In this document: positions 23,563 through 32,198 of the stretch, in pieces
How positions within the stretch are numbered: the first letter of the stretch is position 1
How the letters are laid out: the number at the start of each line of letters is the position of its first letter
NCBI GenBank assembly: GCA_017444525.1
Contig: JAFSWL010000033.1
Coordinates: forward strand, 1-40,117
Direction of reading: 5' to 3'
DNA length: 40,117 nt
From: Alphaproteobacteria bacterium
GTDB taxonomy: Bacteria; Pseudomonadota; Alphaproteobacteria; RF32; CAG-239
Translations under genes and position numbers: made by a program
The notes under the pieces: generated by a model
Told to the model about the DNA's origin: nothing
Databases searched by the model: none
What the model saw: the letters and a program-made list of their open reading frames with translations, nothing else

Positions 23563-25275
23563 CTATCCTTCACGTAAATCTTCTTTTCTAATTTGAATTT
23601 TAAATGTTTTCGGAGCATCATTTTGAGGAGTTTTGACAATTTTTCCCTTTTCCTCAAAATGCGGCGGTTTCATATTTGGATTAACTTTTTGCTGAATATG
23701 ATCAGCGTGTGTGCGCATACGTACTTCAGTAAGGCGATTGGCGATTTTGGCATGATCTTCAGGCAGTGCAAACTTTACTCTGTCCAGTACTCTTAAAAAT
23801 GCGTCAATTACTCTGTCGTCAATGTTGGAAAAGTTCTTTTCATCCATTTTGTTTATCATCATACCGAACAAAGTCGGATCAATAGTTTTATATTGACTCA
23901 GCGTATTTGCGGCTTTCAATAAATCTTTTTTGCTGGCTTTTGTCGGTTTGGTTACATCGAATTTATAATCAGACTGAGCATAGTTAAGGTTCAACAATTC
24001 ACAAATTTCATTATTATGTTGTCTGGTAAATTTCAATTCCTTATATACGTTACGCATTCTTTTCTCGAATACGGTAGGCTCTTTTTCGGGAACAACGGCT
24101 TTATGCGTTGCACTTTCAAAATCTAAGGCCTTAATCATAATTTCTTTAACTTTGCTCTGTTTATCGTTTTGACCTTTGTATTGTTCCATCATATCTGAGA
24201 GAAGCTCTCTGAGTTCGGAACGGTGTCCGGCAACTTCGGCTATTTTACCTAAGGCTCCGAAAGCTTGATTTTCTTTACCTTCAGCCATTATCAATTTGCC
24301 GGTTTCATCAATAAGCGCGTCTTTTATCATATATATAGCGGCAACTCCCAGATTTTCTTTGAGAGCTATGTCCTTTTCAGCTTTCATGGTTTTATTGATA
24401 AAAGTCATTAATAAATCTGATTTATATTCTCGGTGAATATCTGATTTAACAATGGCATCGGTTGCCATGGTGAAAATGTCATTGCGGGTATCGGCATTGT
24501 CAATACGGGAAATGCTTTTAATATCACTTAATAAATCAGCAACAGCCTCTTGCTGATTATGTTTGAGTGCCGTTTCAAAGTGTTTTGCAAAAGTTTCTTT
24601 GGCCGGTTCATCTTCCGGATTTTGGATGATGAATTGAATATCTTTGTTTAACTTATAACCGCCTTCCAAAAATTCCATTTCGGTATGTATTTCATTGGCA
24701 ACCGGTAAAATATTTGGGACAATCGGGTAGGCCTGAGTGCAAATTTCATAGAATTTTTTGCAGGTTGCAGCGTCTAATTTACCGGATTTACTATAATCTT
24801 TCCAATGTTCCATAAGTGTTTTCAAAACAATTTTGGTTTGTTTGAGGGCTTCATTGCTTTGTTTGATGCTCTTATTTTTCTGTTTGGCATATTTAGAAAC
24901 TACTTTGTCGGCTATATGCAACAAAATACCGCTGTAATGATGTGTGTTGTTCTGCTCGATTTTCAATGCATTTGCAAAGATTTCAGAAGTATTTTGCGGG
25001 TTAAATTCGATGGCTTCGGTCATAATTTCAGCAAAACTGTGTGCCCATTTATTTGCGGTCGGTGCCGGAGCAAAATCCAGACCGGCAGCAATTTGTGTAG
25101 GATAATTTCCAATAATTTGCTTAAATTCATCGAAAAACAAAGCTTTTTTTTCTGCGCTTTTGGCAGTATCAAAAGCGTTTTTTAAATCTTTCATTGTTTC
25201 TTCAATATCTTTAACACCACCGCTGAAATCTTCATTAACTTGTTGCATTAATGGATTTTTGAAATTGTATTCCAT
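23563..25275 (-). CDS. Long helical cytosolic protein of unknown function
   Basis: I do not recognise this 570-residue protein. It is Lys/Glu/Asn-rich, has no signal peptide or membrane helix, and appears almost wholly alpha-helical. Stretches with hydrophobic spacing from about 60 to 400 suggest a helical-repeat domain. The C-terminal 60 residues, with His, Pro and Lys clusters, look disordered. AAGGAGATATTTATC precedes the ATG. It has one of the best promoters in the window (25312-25339) and its own terminator, so it is a strongly transcribed single gene. Its style matches 16766-18559 and 30141-31805. Confidence 0.75.
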   Translation of the reverse strand: MEYNFKNPLMQQVNEDFSGGVKDIEETMKDLKNAFDTAKSAEKKALFFDEFKQIIGNYPTQIAAGLDFAPAPTANKWAHSFAEIMTEAIEFNPQNTSEIFANALKIEQNNTHHYSGILLHIADKVVSKYAKQKNKSIKQSNEALKQTKIVLKTLMEHWKDYSKSGKLDAATCKKFYEICTQAYPIVPNILPVANEIHTEMEFLEGGYKLNKDIQFIIQNPEDEPAKETFAKHFETALKHNQQEAVADLLSDIKSISRIDNADTRNDIFTMATDAIVKSDIHREYKSDLLMTFINKTMKAEKDIALKENLGVAAIYMIKDALIDETGKLIMAEGKENQAFGALGKIAEVAGHRSELRELLSDMMEQYKGQNDKQSKVKEIMIKALDFESATHKAVVPEKEPTVFEKRMRNVYKELKFTRQHNNEICELLNLNYAQSDYKFDVTKPTKASKKDLLKAANTLSQYKTIDPTLFGMMINKMDEKNFSNIDDRVIDAFLRVLDRVKFALPEDHAKIANRLTEVRMRTHADHIQQKVNPNMKPPHFEEKGKIVKTPQNDAPKTFKIQIRKEDLREG

Positions 25276-25311
25276 GATAAATATCTCCTTGTGTTGACTT
25301 TTATGTTTGTG

Positions 25312-25339
25312 AGTATAGCATATCTTTATATTTTGTCAA
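25312..25339 (-). promoter_or_regulatory. Promoter of the 23563-25275 gene
   Basis: On the minus strand a perfect TTGACA (25334-25339) and TATACT (25312-25317) are separated by 16 bases, about 40 bases from the ATG. Confidence 0.72.
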
Positions 25340-25382
25340 CTTTTTATGTAATAAAATTTCAAATAGTGTTTTGATGATGAAC

Positions 25383-25413
25383 AAAAAAACATCGGTCTTG
25401 TTCAGAGCCGATG
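25383..25413 (-). terminator. Terminator of the gltX-cysS operon
   Basis: CATCGG (25390-25395) pairs with CCGATG (25408-25413), followed on the minus strand by a run of T residues (25389-25383). Confidence 0.78.
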
Positions 25414-25431
25414 CTTTAAGTTAAATTATAT

Positions 25432-26808
25432 TTAGGCTCTTTTCCAAGTGGTTCCCGAAGGGGAATCTTCCAAAATTATACCGCGCTCCTTCAATTTGTT
25501 ACGAATGGCATCGGCAGTTGCCCAATCTTTGTTCTTTTTGGCTACGGCACGCTGTTGAATCAGCTCTTCGATTTCAGCCGTTTCATCATTGTTTTCGCCC
25601 TTAAACCATGCCTCCGGTTCATTATACAACAAGCCGAGCATATAGGCGCTTGCCATCAATTCGGACTTGAGTGATGTGCGTTCTTCGGCATTTTCGGCCT
25701 TGTTCAGATTATTTACCATTTCGTGCAAATAAGACAAAGCCAACGGAGTATTTAAATCATCGGCCAGCGCTTCAATCACTTTCGGATTTGGCGCCACTTC
25801 TTTTGTAGGAACATCGGCATTTTTCAGCAAAGCGTTGTAGAACTTATCCAAAATGCTTTTGGTGTTCTGCAATCCCTCAAATGTAAAATTAAACGGCTGA
25901 TGATAATGTGTGGTTAAAAACAAGAGGCGCAAAGCTTCGGCCGGATATTTGGCCAAAATTTCATCAACTGTGTAGAAGTTGCCGAGCGATTTACTCATTT
26001 TAACACCGTTTATCATCAGCATACCGGTATGCACCCAATAATGGGCAAAATTTGTTCCCGGAAAGGCACCGCAGGACTGCGCCAGCTCATTCTCGTGGTG
26101 TGGAAAAATTAAATCGGAGCCGCCGCCGTGGATATCAAAATCGTTACCGAGCAATTTGGAACTCATTGCCGAACATTCCAAATGCCACCCAGGACGGCCG
26201 TAACCCCACGGGCTGTTCCACCCAGGTTGGTCGGCATCCGACGGCTTCCACAAAATAAAATCGGCCGGATTCTTTTTATAGTCGGCTACTTCAATACGCG
26301 CACCGGCCAGCATTTCCTTCATCGAACGACCGGAAAGACGACCGTATGCCGGCATTGAGTCCACATCAAACAAAACCTGTTTTTCTGCTTCATAAGCGTG
26401 ACCGTTTGCAAGCAATCTTTTGACAAGCTCAATCATATCGGCAATATATTCGGTGGCATGCGGACGATAATTCGGGGCCAAAACGTTGAGTTTTGCCATA
26501 TCTTCAATATACCAATTATAAGTTTGTTCGGTAATCTCGCGAATGGATTTTCCGGTTTCTTTATTTTTGTTCAAAATCTTATCGTCAACATCGGTGATGT
26601 TGGAAACGTAAGTTACATGTTCTTTGCCGTAAACATAACACAACAGACGATACAATACATCGTAAATTACCGGAGTTTTGGCATTGCCAAGATGGGCCTT
26701 GTCATAAACGGTCGGTCCGCATACATATACCCGTACATTTTTTTCATCTATCGGACTAAACGGAACTTTGCGTTGTTTTAAAGTATCGTGCAAATAAATT
26801 TGTGTCAT
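25432..26808 (-). CDS. cysS: Cysteinyl-tRNA synthetase
   Basis: The 458-residue class I synthetase begins with Val-Tyr-Val-Cys-Gly-Pro-Thr-Val-Tyr, where the Cys is the first zinc ligand. It has the HIGH-type motif as His-Leu-Gly-Asn, the zinc-site segment with Trp-His-Leu-Glu-Cys-Ser and His-His-Glu-Asn-Glu, and Lys-Met-Ser-Lys-Ser near 267. It charges tRNA-Cys. It is full length, with the C-terminal anticodon-binding helices ending in a Gly-Thr-Thr-Trp-Lys-Arg tail. AGGGAAATAAC precedes the ATG. It starts 14 bases after the gltX stop, so the two synthetases are one operon. Confidence 0.97.
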   Translation of the reverse strand: MTQIYLHDTLKQRKVPFSPIDEKNVRVYVCGPTVYDKAHLGNAKTPVIYDVLYRLLCYVYGKEHVTYVSNITDVDDKILNKNKETGKSIREITEQTYNWYIEDMAKLNVLAPNYRPHATEYIADMIELVKRLLANGHAYEAEKQVLFDVDSMPAYGRLSGRSMKEMLAGARIEVADYKKNPADFILWKPSDADQPGWNSPWGYGRPGWHLECSAMSSKLLGNDFDIHGGGSDLIFPHHENELAQSCGAFPGTNFAHYWVHTGMLMINGVKMSKSLGNFYTVDEILAKYPAEALRLLFLTTHYHQPFNFTFEGLQNTKSILDKFYNALLKNADVPTKEVAPNPKVIEALADDLNTPLALSYLHEMVNNLNKAENAEERTSLKSELMASAYMLGLLYNEPEAWFKGENNDETAEIEELIQQRAVAKKNKDWATADAIRNKLKERGIILEDSPSGTTWKRA

Positions 26809-26822
26809 GTTATTTCCCTATA

Positions 26823-28145
26823 TTATGCTTTTTCGCCTTTGAGACGTTTTAAGGTTCTTTCGTAACCGATGAGCGGCAACAGAGTTTTCAACTCAGGCCC
26901 GTTATCAAGCGCGGTTAAAGCCTTGCGAATCGGGTGAAACAATTCTTTGCCTTTTTTGCCGCTTTGTGTTTTGACTTTATTAAGCCATTCGTTGAACGTG
27001 TTTTCATCCCACGGTTCCGGAGGCAATACCGAGGCAGCCAAATCGGTCAACGCTTTATCTTCCATAACCGGAGTTACTTCGTGATGGCAAATATCAGCCC
27101 AAGCCTTAATGTCATCAACCACATTTAAATTCGGGCGCACTTTGTTCCAAAATTCTTCGCTGACGTCAACGCGGTCTTTAACTGCGGCATACGGCATGGA
27201 ACGTACGAATTTGGTGTTGAAATGTTTGAGTTCTTCTTCATCAAACTTCGGCTGTGAACGGCCGAGTTTGGCAAAATCCAGCGACTGCGCCAGTTCTTCA
27301 AGCGAATAATACGGCTCGATAGCATCAGAAGTACCGAGTTTGGCTAAGAAGGAACAGATTGCCAAAGCCTCCACACCTTCGGCTTTGAGTTCGCGCACAC
27401 CCAAACTGCCCAAACGCTTTGAAAGTTTACCTTCAACGCCGGTCAAAAGCGGCAGATGGGCAAAAGTCGGAACTTTGCCGCCGATGGCCTCAAACATCTG
27501 GATTTGTGCCGCCGTATTGGTAACGTGGTCTTCGCCGCGCACAATGTGGGTAATGCCGAAATCGGAATCGTCAATGCAGGACGGGAAGTGATAAAGATAA
27601 CTGCCGTCTTCGCGAATGATAATCGGGTCGCTTAATTTTTCTGCCTCATATTGGCAATGGCCGCGCACAATATCTTCCCATTCGATAATGCCCGGATTGA
27701 GCTTGAAACGATAGTGCGGTTTGCGTCCTTCTGCCTCAAATTTGGCAATGTCTTCCGGTGTATAGTGCAAGGCCTGCCGGTCATAAATCGGCGCTTCGCC
27801 TTTAGCCATGGCGCGTTTGCGCTTTATTTGCAATTCTTCCGGCGTATCATAGCACGGATAAATGCGACCTTGAGCAATCAGCTTATCGCGCATAGCATCA
27901 TAACGTTCGAAACGTGCGGATTGACGAGCTTCTTCACACCAATCAAAACCGAGCCATTTCAGGCTCTCACGCATGGCATCTTCATATTCTTTTTTGGAGC
28001 GGGCAAAGTCCGTATCATCAATACGGAGCATAAATTTTCCGCCCAGTTTTTTGGCCAAGAGCCAGTTAAACAGCGCCGTACGCGTGTTGCCGATATGCAT
28101 AAAACCGGTAGGGCTCGGGGCAAATCTTACTTTAATTTCTGACAT
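26823..28145 (-). CDS. gltX: Glutamyl-tRNA synthetase
   Basis: The 440-residue class I synthetase has Phe-Ala-Pro-Ser-Pro-Thr-Gly with a HIGN-form HIGH motif (17-20), Arg-Ile-Asp-Asp-Thr-Asp, and a KMSKS-equivalent Lys-Leu-Ser-Lys-Arg. The helical anticodon-binding domain completes it. It charges tRNA-Glu. Alphaproteobacteria often carry two GltX copies and use GatCAB for tRNA-Gln; the Lys-Leu-Ser-Lys-Arg-Leu-Gly form fits the alphaproteobacterial group, but one copy cannot tell which role this has. TAGGTAATAAA precedes the ATG. It is the first gene of the gltX-cysS operon. Confidence 0.96.
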   Translation of the reverse strand: MSEIKVRFAPSPTGFMHIGNTRTALFNWLLAKKLGGKFMLRIDDTDFARSKKEYEDAMRESLKWLGFDWCEEARQSARFERYDAMRDKLIAQGRIYPCYDTPEELQIKRKRAMAKGEAPIYDRQALHYTPEDIAKFEAEGRKPHYRFKLNPGIIEWEDIVRGHCQYEAEKLSDPIIIREDGSYLYHFPSCIDDSDFGITHIVRGEDHVTNTAAQIQMFEAIGGKVPTFAHLPLLTGVEGKLSKRLGSLGVRELKAEGVEALAICSFLAKLGTSDAIEPYYSLEELAQSLDFAKLGRSQPKFDEEELKHFNTKFVRSMPYAAVKDRVDVSEEFWNKVRPNLNVVDDIKAWADICHHEVTPVMEDKALTDLAASVLPPEPWDENTFNEWLNKVKTQSGKKGKELFHPIRKALTALDNGPELKTLLPLIGYERTLKRLKGEKA

Positions 28146-28269
28146 TTTATTACCTAAATTTGTTTGTTTAATTACGGCATAATAAAGACTTTACTTTGTA
28201 AATTCAACACTAAAATGCACACGGCGGATAATTTTTTACGGATTGCGGCGGTAAACAAAAGCCAGTATT

Positions 28270-28956
28270 TTATTTGTTTTGTTGTTGCCGTAATTGTGCG
28301 GTGTTTTCTTTTTCCAAGTCGGCGGTGATTTGTTTTAAGTCTTCCAAAAACCAATCAATGTCATCATCATCGTCTTCGTGCAATATTTTATAAAAACGCT
28401 CACGATATGCCAACAAAAAGCTGGTTTCGGTAATTTTTAAATCACGCACCTTAATTTTGCCGTCATTTTTTACCAATACAAAAATAATGTGAATCCCTCC
28501 TTTGGAAGCATTATCAACCCGTTGTTCCAATGCTTTGACGAACACCGTGCAATATACGTTTTGTAGTTGTTTATCAGGTAAAACTTTGTCGATGGTATAT
28601 GTTACATCGCCTTTATCTATATCTATCGGGTATCCCTTATACAATGCCGAAGTATATCTTTTGAAAATATCCATATAGTCGCTTTGCTGTTTATCGGTCA
28701 TTAAACGCCAATATTTTCCCATAACAAAGCGGGCGGCATGATCCAAATCGACATCGTTTTGCAATATATCGTCGAGTTTTTGATATTTTTCGGCAGAACT
28801 TTCCGAGGTTAGAATTTCCAATACTTCGCGGCCTTTAATCTCGGCCCAAGTGCGAGCCTCTGCAGATGTAAAATCATCTGCAGCCCGAGATTTGAGAGGT
28901 AGCAACAAAACACATAGAAAAAATATTGTCAAATATAAATAATGTTTTAACTTCAT
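28270..28956 (-). CDS. mlaC: MlaC-type periplasmic phospholipid-binding protein
   Basis: The ATG at 28956 has AGAGGG upstream and starts directly into a signal peptide. A further upstream in-frame ATG would add 12 residues before it. The 228-residue product has a Leu/Phe-rich signal sequence with cleavage near Ser-Arg-Ala-Ala (about 24-26). The Ttg2D/MlaC fold follows, with Ala-Ala-Arg-Phe-Val-Met-Gly-Lys-Tyr-Trp, the segment typical of the family, and the Lys-Val-Arg-Asp-Leu-Lys-Ile beta strand. MlaC carries phospholipids between the outer membrane and the inner-membrane MlaFEDB complex. The usual neighbours mlaDEF are not present, so this is a detached copy. An acidic Asp-rich run lies near the C terminus. 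Confidence 0.87.
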   Translation of the reverse strand: MKLKHYLYLTIFFLCVLLLPLKSRAADDFTSAEARTWAEIKGREVLEILTSESSAEKYQKLDDILQNDVDLDHAARFVMGKYWRLMTDKQQSDYMDIFKRYTSALYKGYPIDIDKGDVTYTIDKVLPDKQLQNVYCTVFVKALEQRVDNASKGGIHIIFVLVKNDGKIKVRDLKITETSFLLAYRERFYKILHEDDDDDIDWFLEDLKQITADLEKENTAQLRQQQNK

Positions 28957-29012
28957 TTTAAACCCTCTGGTGTCATAATAAGATAAAATCATCTTAACAT
29001 ACTGGAAAAAAA

Positions 29013-30128
29013 ATGAAAGTGTTTTTTAGTTTATTATCTATCTTGGCCGGATTTGTCGCTACAGATGCCAATGCACAGAAAATCTTATCCGGTGCCGAAG
29101 TCAGGCCGGTGGTGCAGCCGGTAGTCCAGCCGAAAAACAGTGCACCGGAGTATGCAGAAAATATAACGCGGCCCGAAACCAACGGTATTTCTACTTTGCG
29201 ACGGATTAAGCAACGCGATAAGGTGCGCTGCGGGTCTAATTTGCAATTGAAAAGCTATGCTTATCGCGAAGATGAAACATGGCATGGAATAGATGCTGAT
29301 TTTTGCAAAGCAATTGCTTTAGCGGTGGTAGGAGATGCCGACCATATAGAAATGGTAAATGTGGAAGGCGATGAAGTTGCATATGCTCTCAAAAACGGCA
29401 AAATTGATATAATGCTCAGCGGCGGTACAGCAACAGCAAAGACGGAAATTTTGCATAAACTGATGCCGGTAGGTGTGTTGTATTATGAACCGCAAATGTT
29501 GTTAATGTCGGAGCATGAGGGTAAAGATAATGAAGATTTTATCGGCAAAAAAATCTGTGTCACAGATGATTCGGATTATTTCAGAAATTATGAATTATTT
29601 AATTCAGAACATAATTTGGAGTCTAAATATTTAAAGTTCCCGTCAATGAAGGCAACGCGGGAAGGATTTTTGTTGAAGCGATGCGATATGGCAACCGGCG
29701 GCGCTGTTTATTTGAATGGTATGAAGCAGGCAATGGCAAAAACAAAATTTAAAATCTTTCCAGAGCCGATTTCGGTGGCACCGGTTATGGCGACTGTGGC
29801 GCGCGGAAATAACGATTTCGGTTTGACGGTAAAATGGGTTATCAATGGTTTGCAATTGGCGGAACAATATGGTATGACCGCTAAGAACTTAAATTTTTTC
29901 CGAGGACATAATAATCCGGAAATACGCAATTTGATGGGTGATAATTCCAAATTATGGGTTTCACTTGGAGCCTTTCCAAAGTGGCTGGATCAGGCAATAG
30001 CAATTGTCGGTAATTATGGCGAGATTTTTGAGCGTAATGTCGGTATGGAATCCGATTACAAGATTAAGCGCAAACAGGGGAAATTAATTAAAGACGGCGG
30101 AGTTGTCTATCCGCAGCCGTTTTTATAA
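29013..30128 (+). CDS. Divergent AapJ-like amino-acid ABC transporter substrate-binding protein
   Basis: The 371-residue product has a signal peptide with cleavage after Ala-Asn-Ala (about 18-20). After a Pro/Val-rich linker it has a periplasmic binding-protein fold: Lys-Val-Arg-Cys-Gly-Ser-Asn, Trp-His-Gly-Ile-Asp-Ala-Asp-Phe-Cys-Lys-Ala-Ile-Ala, and Leu-Lys-Asn-Gly-Lys-Ile-Asp-Ile. All are family-3 (polar amino-acid) signatures closest to AapJ. The usual Thr-Arg-Asp ligand segment after the first hinge is replaced by Gly-Gly-Thr-Ala-Thr-Ala-Lys, so ligand choice may differ. No permease or ATPase gene is next to it, which is unusual for an aap locus. CTGGAAAAAAA precedes the ATG. It is divergent from mlaC across only 56 bases. 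Confidence 0.82.
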   Translation: MKVFFSLLSILAGFVATDANAQKILSGAEVRPVVQPVVQPKNSAPEYAENITRPETNGISTLRRIKQRDKVRCGSNLQLKSYAYREDETWHGIDADFCKAIALAVVGDADHIEMVNVEGDEVAYALKNGKIDIMLSGGTATAKTEILHKLMPVGVLYYEPQMLLMSEHEGKDNEDFIGKKICVTDDSDYFRNYELFNSEHNLESKYLKFPSMKATREGFLLKRCDMATGGAVYLNGMKQAMAKTKFKIFPEPISVAPVMATVARGNNDFGLTVKWVINGLQLAEQYGMTAKNLNFFRGHNNPEIRNLMGDNSKLWVSLGAFPKWLDQAIAIVGNYGEIFERNVGMESDYKIKRKQGKLIKDGGVVYPQPFL

Positions 30129-30140
30129 AGTTGCTTACCG

Positions 30141-31805
30141 CTAAAGCTGCTTGCCGTCAGAATTTTTCTTGGCGGCAAAATGAGCTTGCATAATCCGCTT
30201 GTTCATTCTGATATCTTCCGGACGTTTCAACGTATCAACTTCAATGCCGGCAGTTTTCAACTGCTGAGCAAAACGTTTCATTTCCTGTTTAATAAACTTG
30301 GTGTATTCGTCGTTATCCATGACGGTAACTTTTTCAAAGTTCATTACGATACCGCTGTCACAATCCAAATCGCCGAATAACGGATGGTCGGGAATGCCGT
30401 AATCTTTAATTATAAACAAGTCGTAATCGCGCGAAATTGCCTGATAATCAACATATATCTTGCGTCTTTTCATGGTATTGTCTTTATCCATATAAAACGA
30501 AATTCCCTCCATGATTTCGGCATCGGTGCATTGCCCACTGTAACCGGACTTGCGTATATACGGACGGATGTCGTCGATTTTATGATATTCCAAAACACGG
30601 CAATCATCATGGGGAACAACATGCCAACTGCCTTTGAAGTTTTGCTCTTTCCACAAAGTAAATTGTTTGTCGCAGAATTCTTCCCATTGTCCCATATTTT
30701 CATCTCGCTGCAAAGCCAAAGAAGTCCACAACCCGCCCGACGGTTTATCCATAATCGAAAATGGCGAATTATCAAGATAGCGCCCGTTTGTAACACGACG
30801 GAACTTTTCCGCCGTCGGCTTTTCCGGTCCGGCATTAATCAAAACATAGCGCAAGCTGTTCGGCATTGTCGCCGCAGCTTTTTTATCGGTATTTTTTAAG
30901 CGATGAACTCTTCTTTCTACCTTAGATTTAAAGAGCTCCAGTTCCAATTCTTCCTTATGTTTAGCTTTTTCCTCCACATATATTTCGCCGAACGAACGAG
31001 AATCTTTTTCCATTTTTTTGAAACTATCATATAAAATCCGCGATTTTATTTCACACAAACGGTTTTGTGACACATCCATAAACAGATGCTGCATACCTTC
31101 TTGTGTGCGGCGCGGAATAAAATTATCAGCCAAAATAAAATTTTCGGTAATGGTGTCGGTAGTTTGCGGAGATTTATCGGCATATTGCCCATACAAATCG
31201 CGAAAGGCGATTGCCAAGTGCTCTCTCAAATGCACTTGAGTGCGTTCGTCGGCATTTTTTAATAAATTTGATGCATTTTTAAGGATTACCGCCATACCTT
31301 TTTCGGCCAGAGTTTCGTTGCGCGAAATGCAAGTGCGGGCGGCATCCATTACATCGGCATCGCATAAATAATCATTGATGACGTTAAGAGACATACGGGC
31401 TGTTTCCGGATGACAGCTGACCAAAGACTTTATGTTGTTGCCAAGTTCATGTTTGAGATACGGACTGAAATCGGATATTGCGGCGCACTTGGCATAGGCC
31501 GAAGCAATTTCCATACTCTCTTTATTATCAAACGCGCGCTTAATTGAATAGTGCTTATTGGTATTAAGCGAAAGCATAACCAGATTCTCAATCTCGGTCG
31601 GATTTTCGAGCGCATTGTAATCGCGCGCAAGTTGCAGTTGTTCTTCCGGCTTTAATTTGGCTAAAATCGGGTAATCAAGCTCATCATGAATTTCTTCCAT
31701 AACTTTTTGCTTAAGCTCTTGAGCAGACAGCGGAGGAGTCATTTTTGCAAAATCTTCCGTAAATTCTTGTTCCAACTCTTGGCATTTTTCGATAATTTGT
31801 TCCAA
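30141..31805 (-). CDS. Large protein of unknown function with a Lys-Pro-x-Gly-Gly-Leu-Trp block
   Basis: The frame is open to 31865, but that upstream part contains the promoter, so the likely start is the TTG at 31805, ten bases after GGAG; this gives 554 residues. The first 300 are helical and charged, like the other long unknown proteins here. The C-terminal third looks like a compact domain. It has Phe-Arg-Arg-Val-Thr-Asn-Gly-Arg-Tyr-Leu, then Lys-Pro-Ser-Gly-Gly-Leu-Trp (354-360), then Trp-Glu-Glu-Phe-Cys and Gly-Ser-Trp with several His and Asp. The Trp spacing suggests an enzyme-like or ligand-binding fold, but I cannot name it. No signal peptide or membrane helix is seen. Confidence 0.7.
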   Translation of the reverse strand: MEQIIEKCQELEQEFTEDFAKMTPPLSAQELKQKVMEEIHDELDYPILAKLKPEEQLQLARDYNALENPTEIENLVMLSLNTNKHYSIKRAFDNKESMEIASAYAKCAAISDFSPYLKHELGNNIKSLVSCHPETARMSLNVINDYLCDADVMDAARTCISRNETLAEKGMAVILKNASNLLKNADERTQVHLREHLAIAFRDLYGQYADKSPQTTDTITENFILADNFIPRRTQEGMQHLFMDVSQNRLCEIKSRILYDSFKKMEKDSRSFGEIYVEEKAKHKEELELELFKSKVERRVHRLKNTDKKAAATMPNSLRYVLINAGPEKPTAEKFRRVTNGRYLDNSPFSIMDKPSGGLWTSLALQRDENMGQWEEFCDKQFTLWKEQNFKGSWHVVPHDDCRVLEYHKIDDIRPYIRKSGYSGQCTDAEIMEGISFYMDKDNTMKRRKIYVDYQAISRDYDLFIIKDYGIPDHPLFGDLDCDSGIVMNFEKVTVMDNDEYTKFIKQEMKRFAQQLKTAGIEVDTLKRPEDIRMNKRIMQAHFAAKKNSDGKQL

Positions 31806-31836
31806 TATGATAGCGCTCCGTTCATTATGATATTGA

Positions 31837-31865
31837 AGTGTATCACTTCCGCTCGCTTTTGTCAA
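31837..31865 (-). promoter_or_regulatory. Promoter of the 30141-31805 gene
   Basis: On the minus strand a perfect TTGACA (31860-31865) and TACACT (31837-31842) are separated by 17 bases. Transcription would begin about 25 bases before the TTG start, which decides that start. Confidence 0.65.
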
Positions 31866-31898
31866 AATATTTTTTAGCAGATAAATATGAAAAAATAC

Positions 31899-31927
31899 TT
31901 GATTTATTGTAAATAACAGTGTATCTA
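31899..31927 (+). promoter_or_regulatory. tRNA-Trp promoter
   Basis: TTGATT (31899-31904) and TATCTA (31922-31927) are separated by 17 bases, ending 18 bases before the tRNA. The match is moderate. Confidence 0.5.
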
Positions 31928-31944
31928 GTACATCGAATTACGAT

Positions 31945-32020
31945 AGGGGTATAGCTCAGTTGGTAGAGCATTGGTCTCCAAAACCAAGTGTCGAGCGTTC
32001 GAATCGTTCTGCCCCTGCCA
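31945..32020 (+). tRNA. tRNA-Trp (anticodon CCA)
   Basis: The 76-base gene has acceptor AGGGGTA with TGCCCCT (one G-T pair), a D arm with AGTTGGTAGA, and anticodon stem TTGGT/ACCAA around CTCCAAA. The T arm contains GTTCGAATC, and CCA is encoded at 32018-32020. It reads UGG. Its last 18 bases before the terminal A recur at 32172-32189. Confidence 0.96.
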
Positions 32021-32028
32021 AAAACGAC

Positions 32029-32051
32029 AAACCGCCCGTTTGGGCGGTTTT
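32029..32051 (+). terminator. Terminator of tRNA-Trp
   Basis: AAACCGCCC (32029-32037) and GGGCGGTTT (32042-32050) form a perfect 9-bp stem with a GTTT loop. The T run is short, with a second one a few bases later. Confidence 0.75.
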
Positions 32052-32065
32052 GGTGTTTTTGAGTA

Positions 32066-32189
32066 GGGCAGAGTGATGAGAACGCGGACAGAGCGTTCGA
32101 CGCCAAACGAAAGGCGAGCGGAAGCGCGCCGGTCGCGAAGCGATGAGAGCGAAGGAGGAGCGGAGCGAAACAATCGTTCTGCCCCTGCC
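32066..32189 (+). repeat. GC-rich patch ending in a copy of the tRNA-Trp 3' end
   Basis: This 124-bp stretch is much more GC-rich than its surroundings and full of GCG/GAG repeats and short hairpins, for example TCGC-GAA-GCGA. Its last 18 bases (32172-32189) are identical to the tRNA-Trp end at 32002-32019. A GAGCGTTCGA (32091-32100) also repeats part of the tRNA T arm. The ends carry GGGCAGA (32066-32072) and TCTGCCC (32178-32184) as an inverted repeat. Open frames through it are Arg- or Ser-rich and not credible as genes. It looks like an integration scar or a small palindromic repeat inserted in a displaced tRNA fragment. Confidence 0.6.
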
Positions 32190-32198
32190 GAAACTGCA

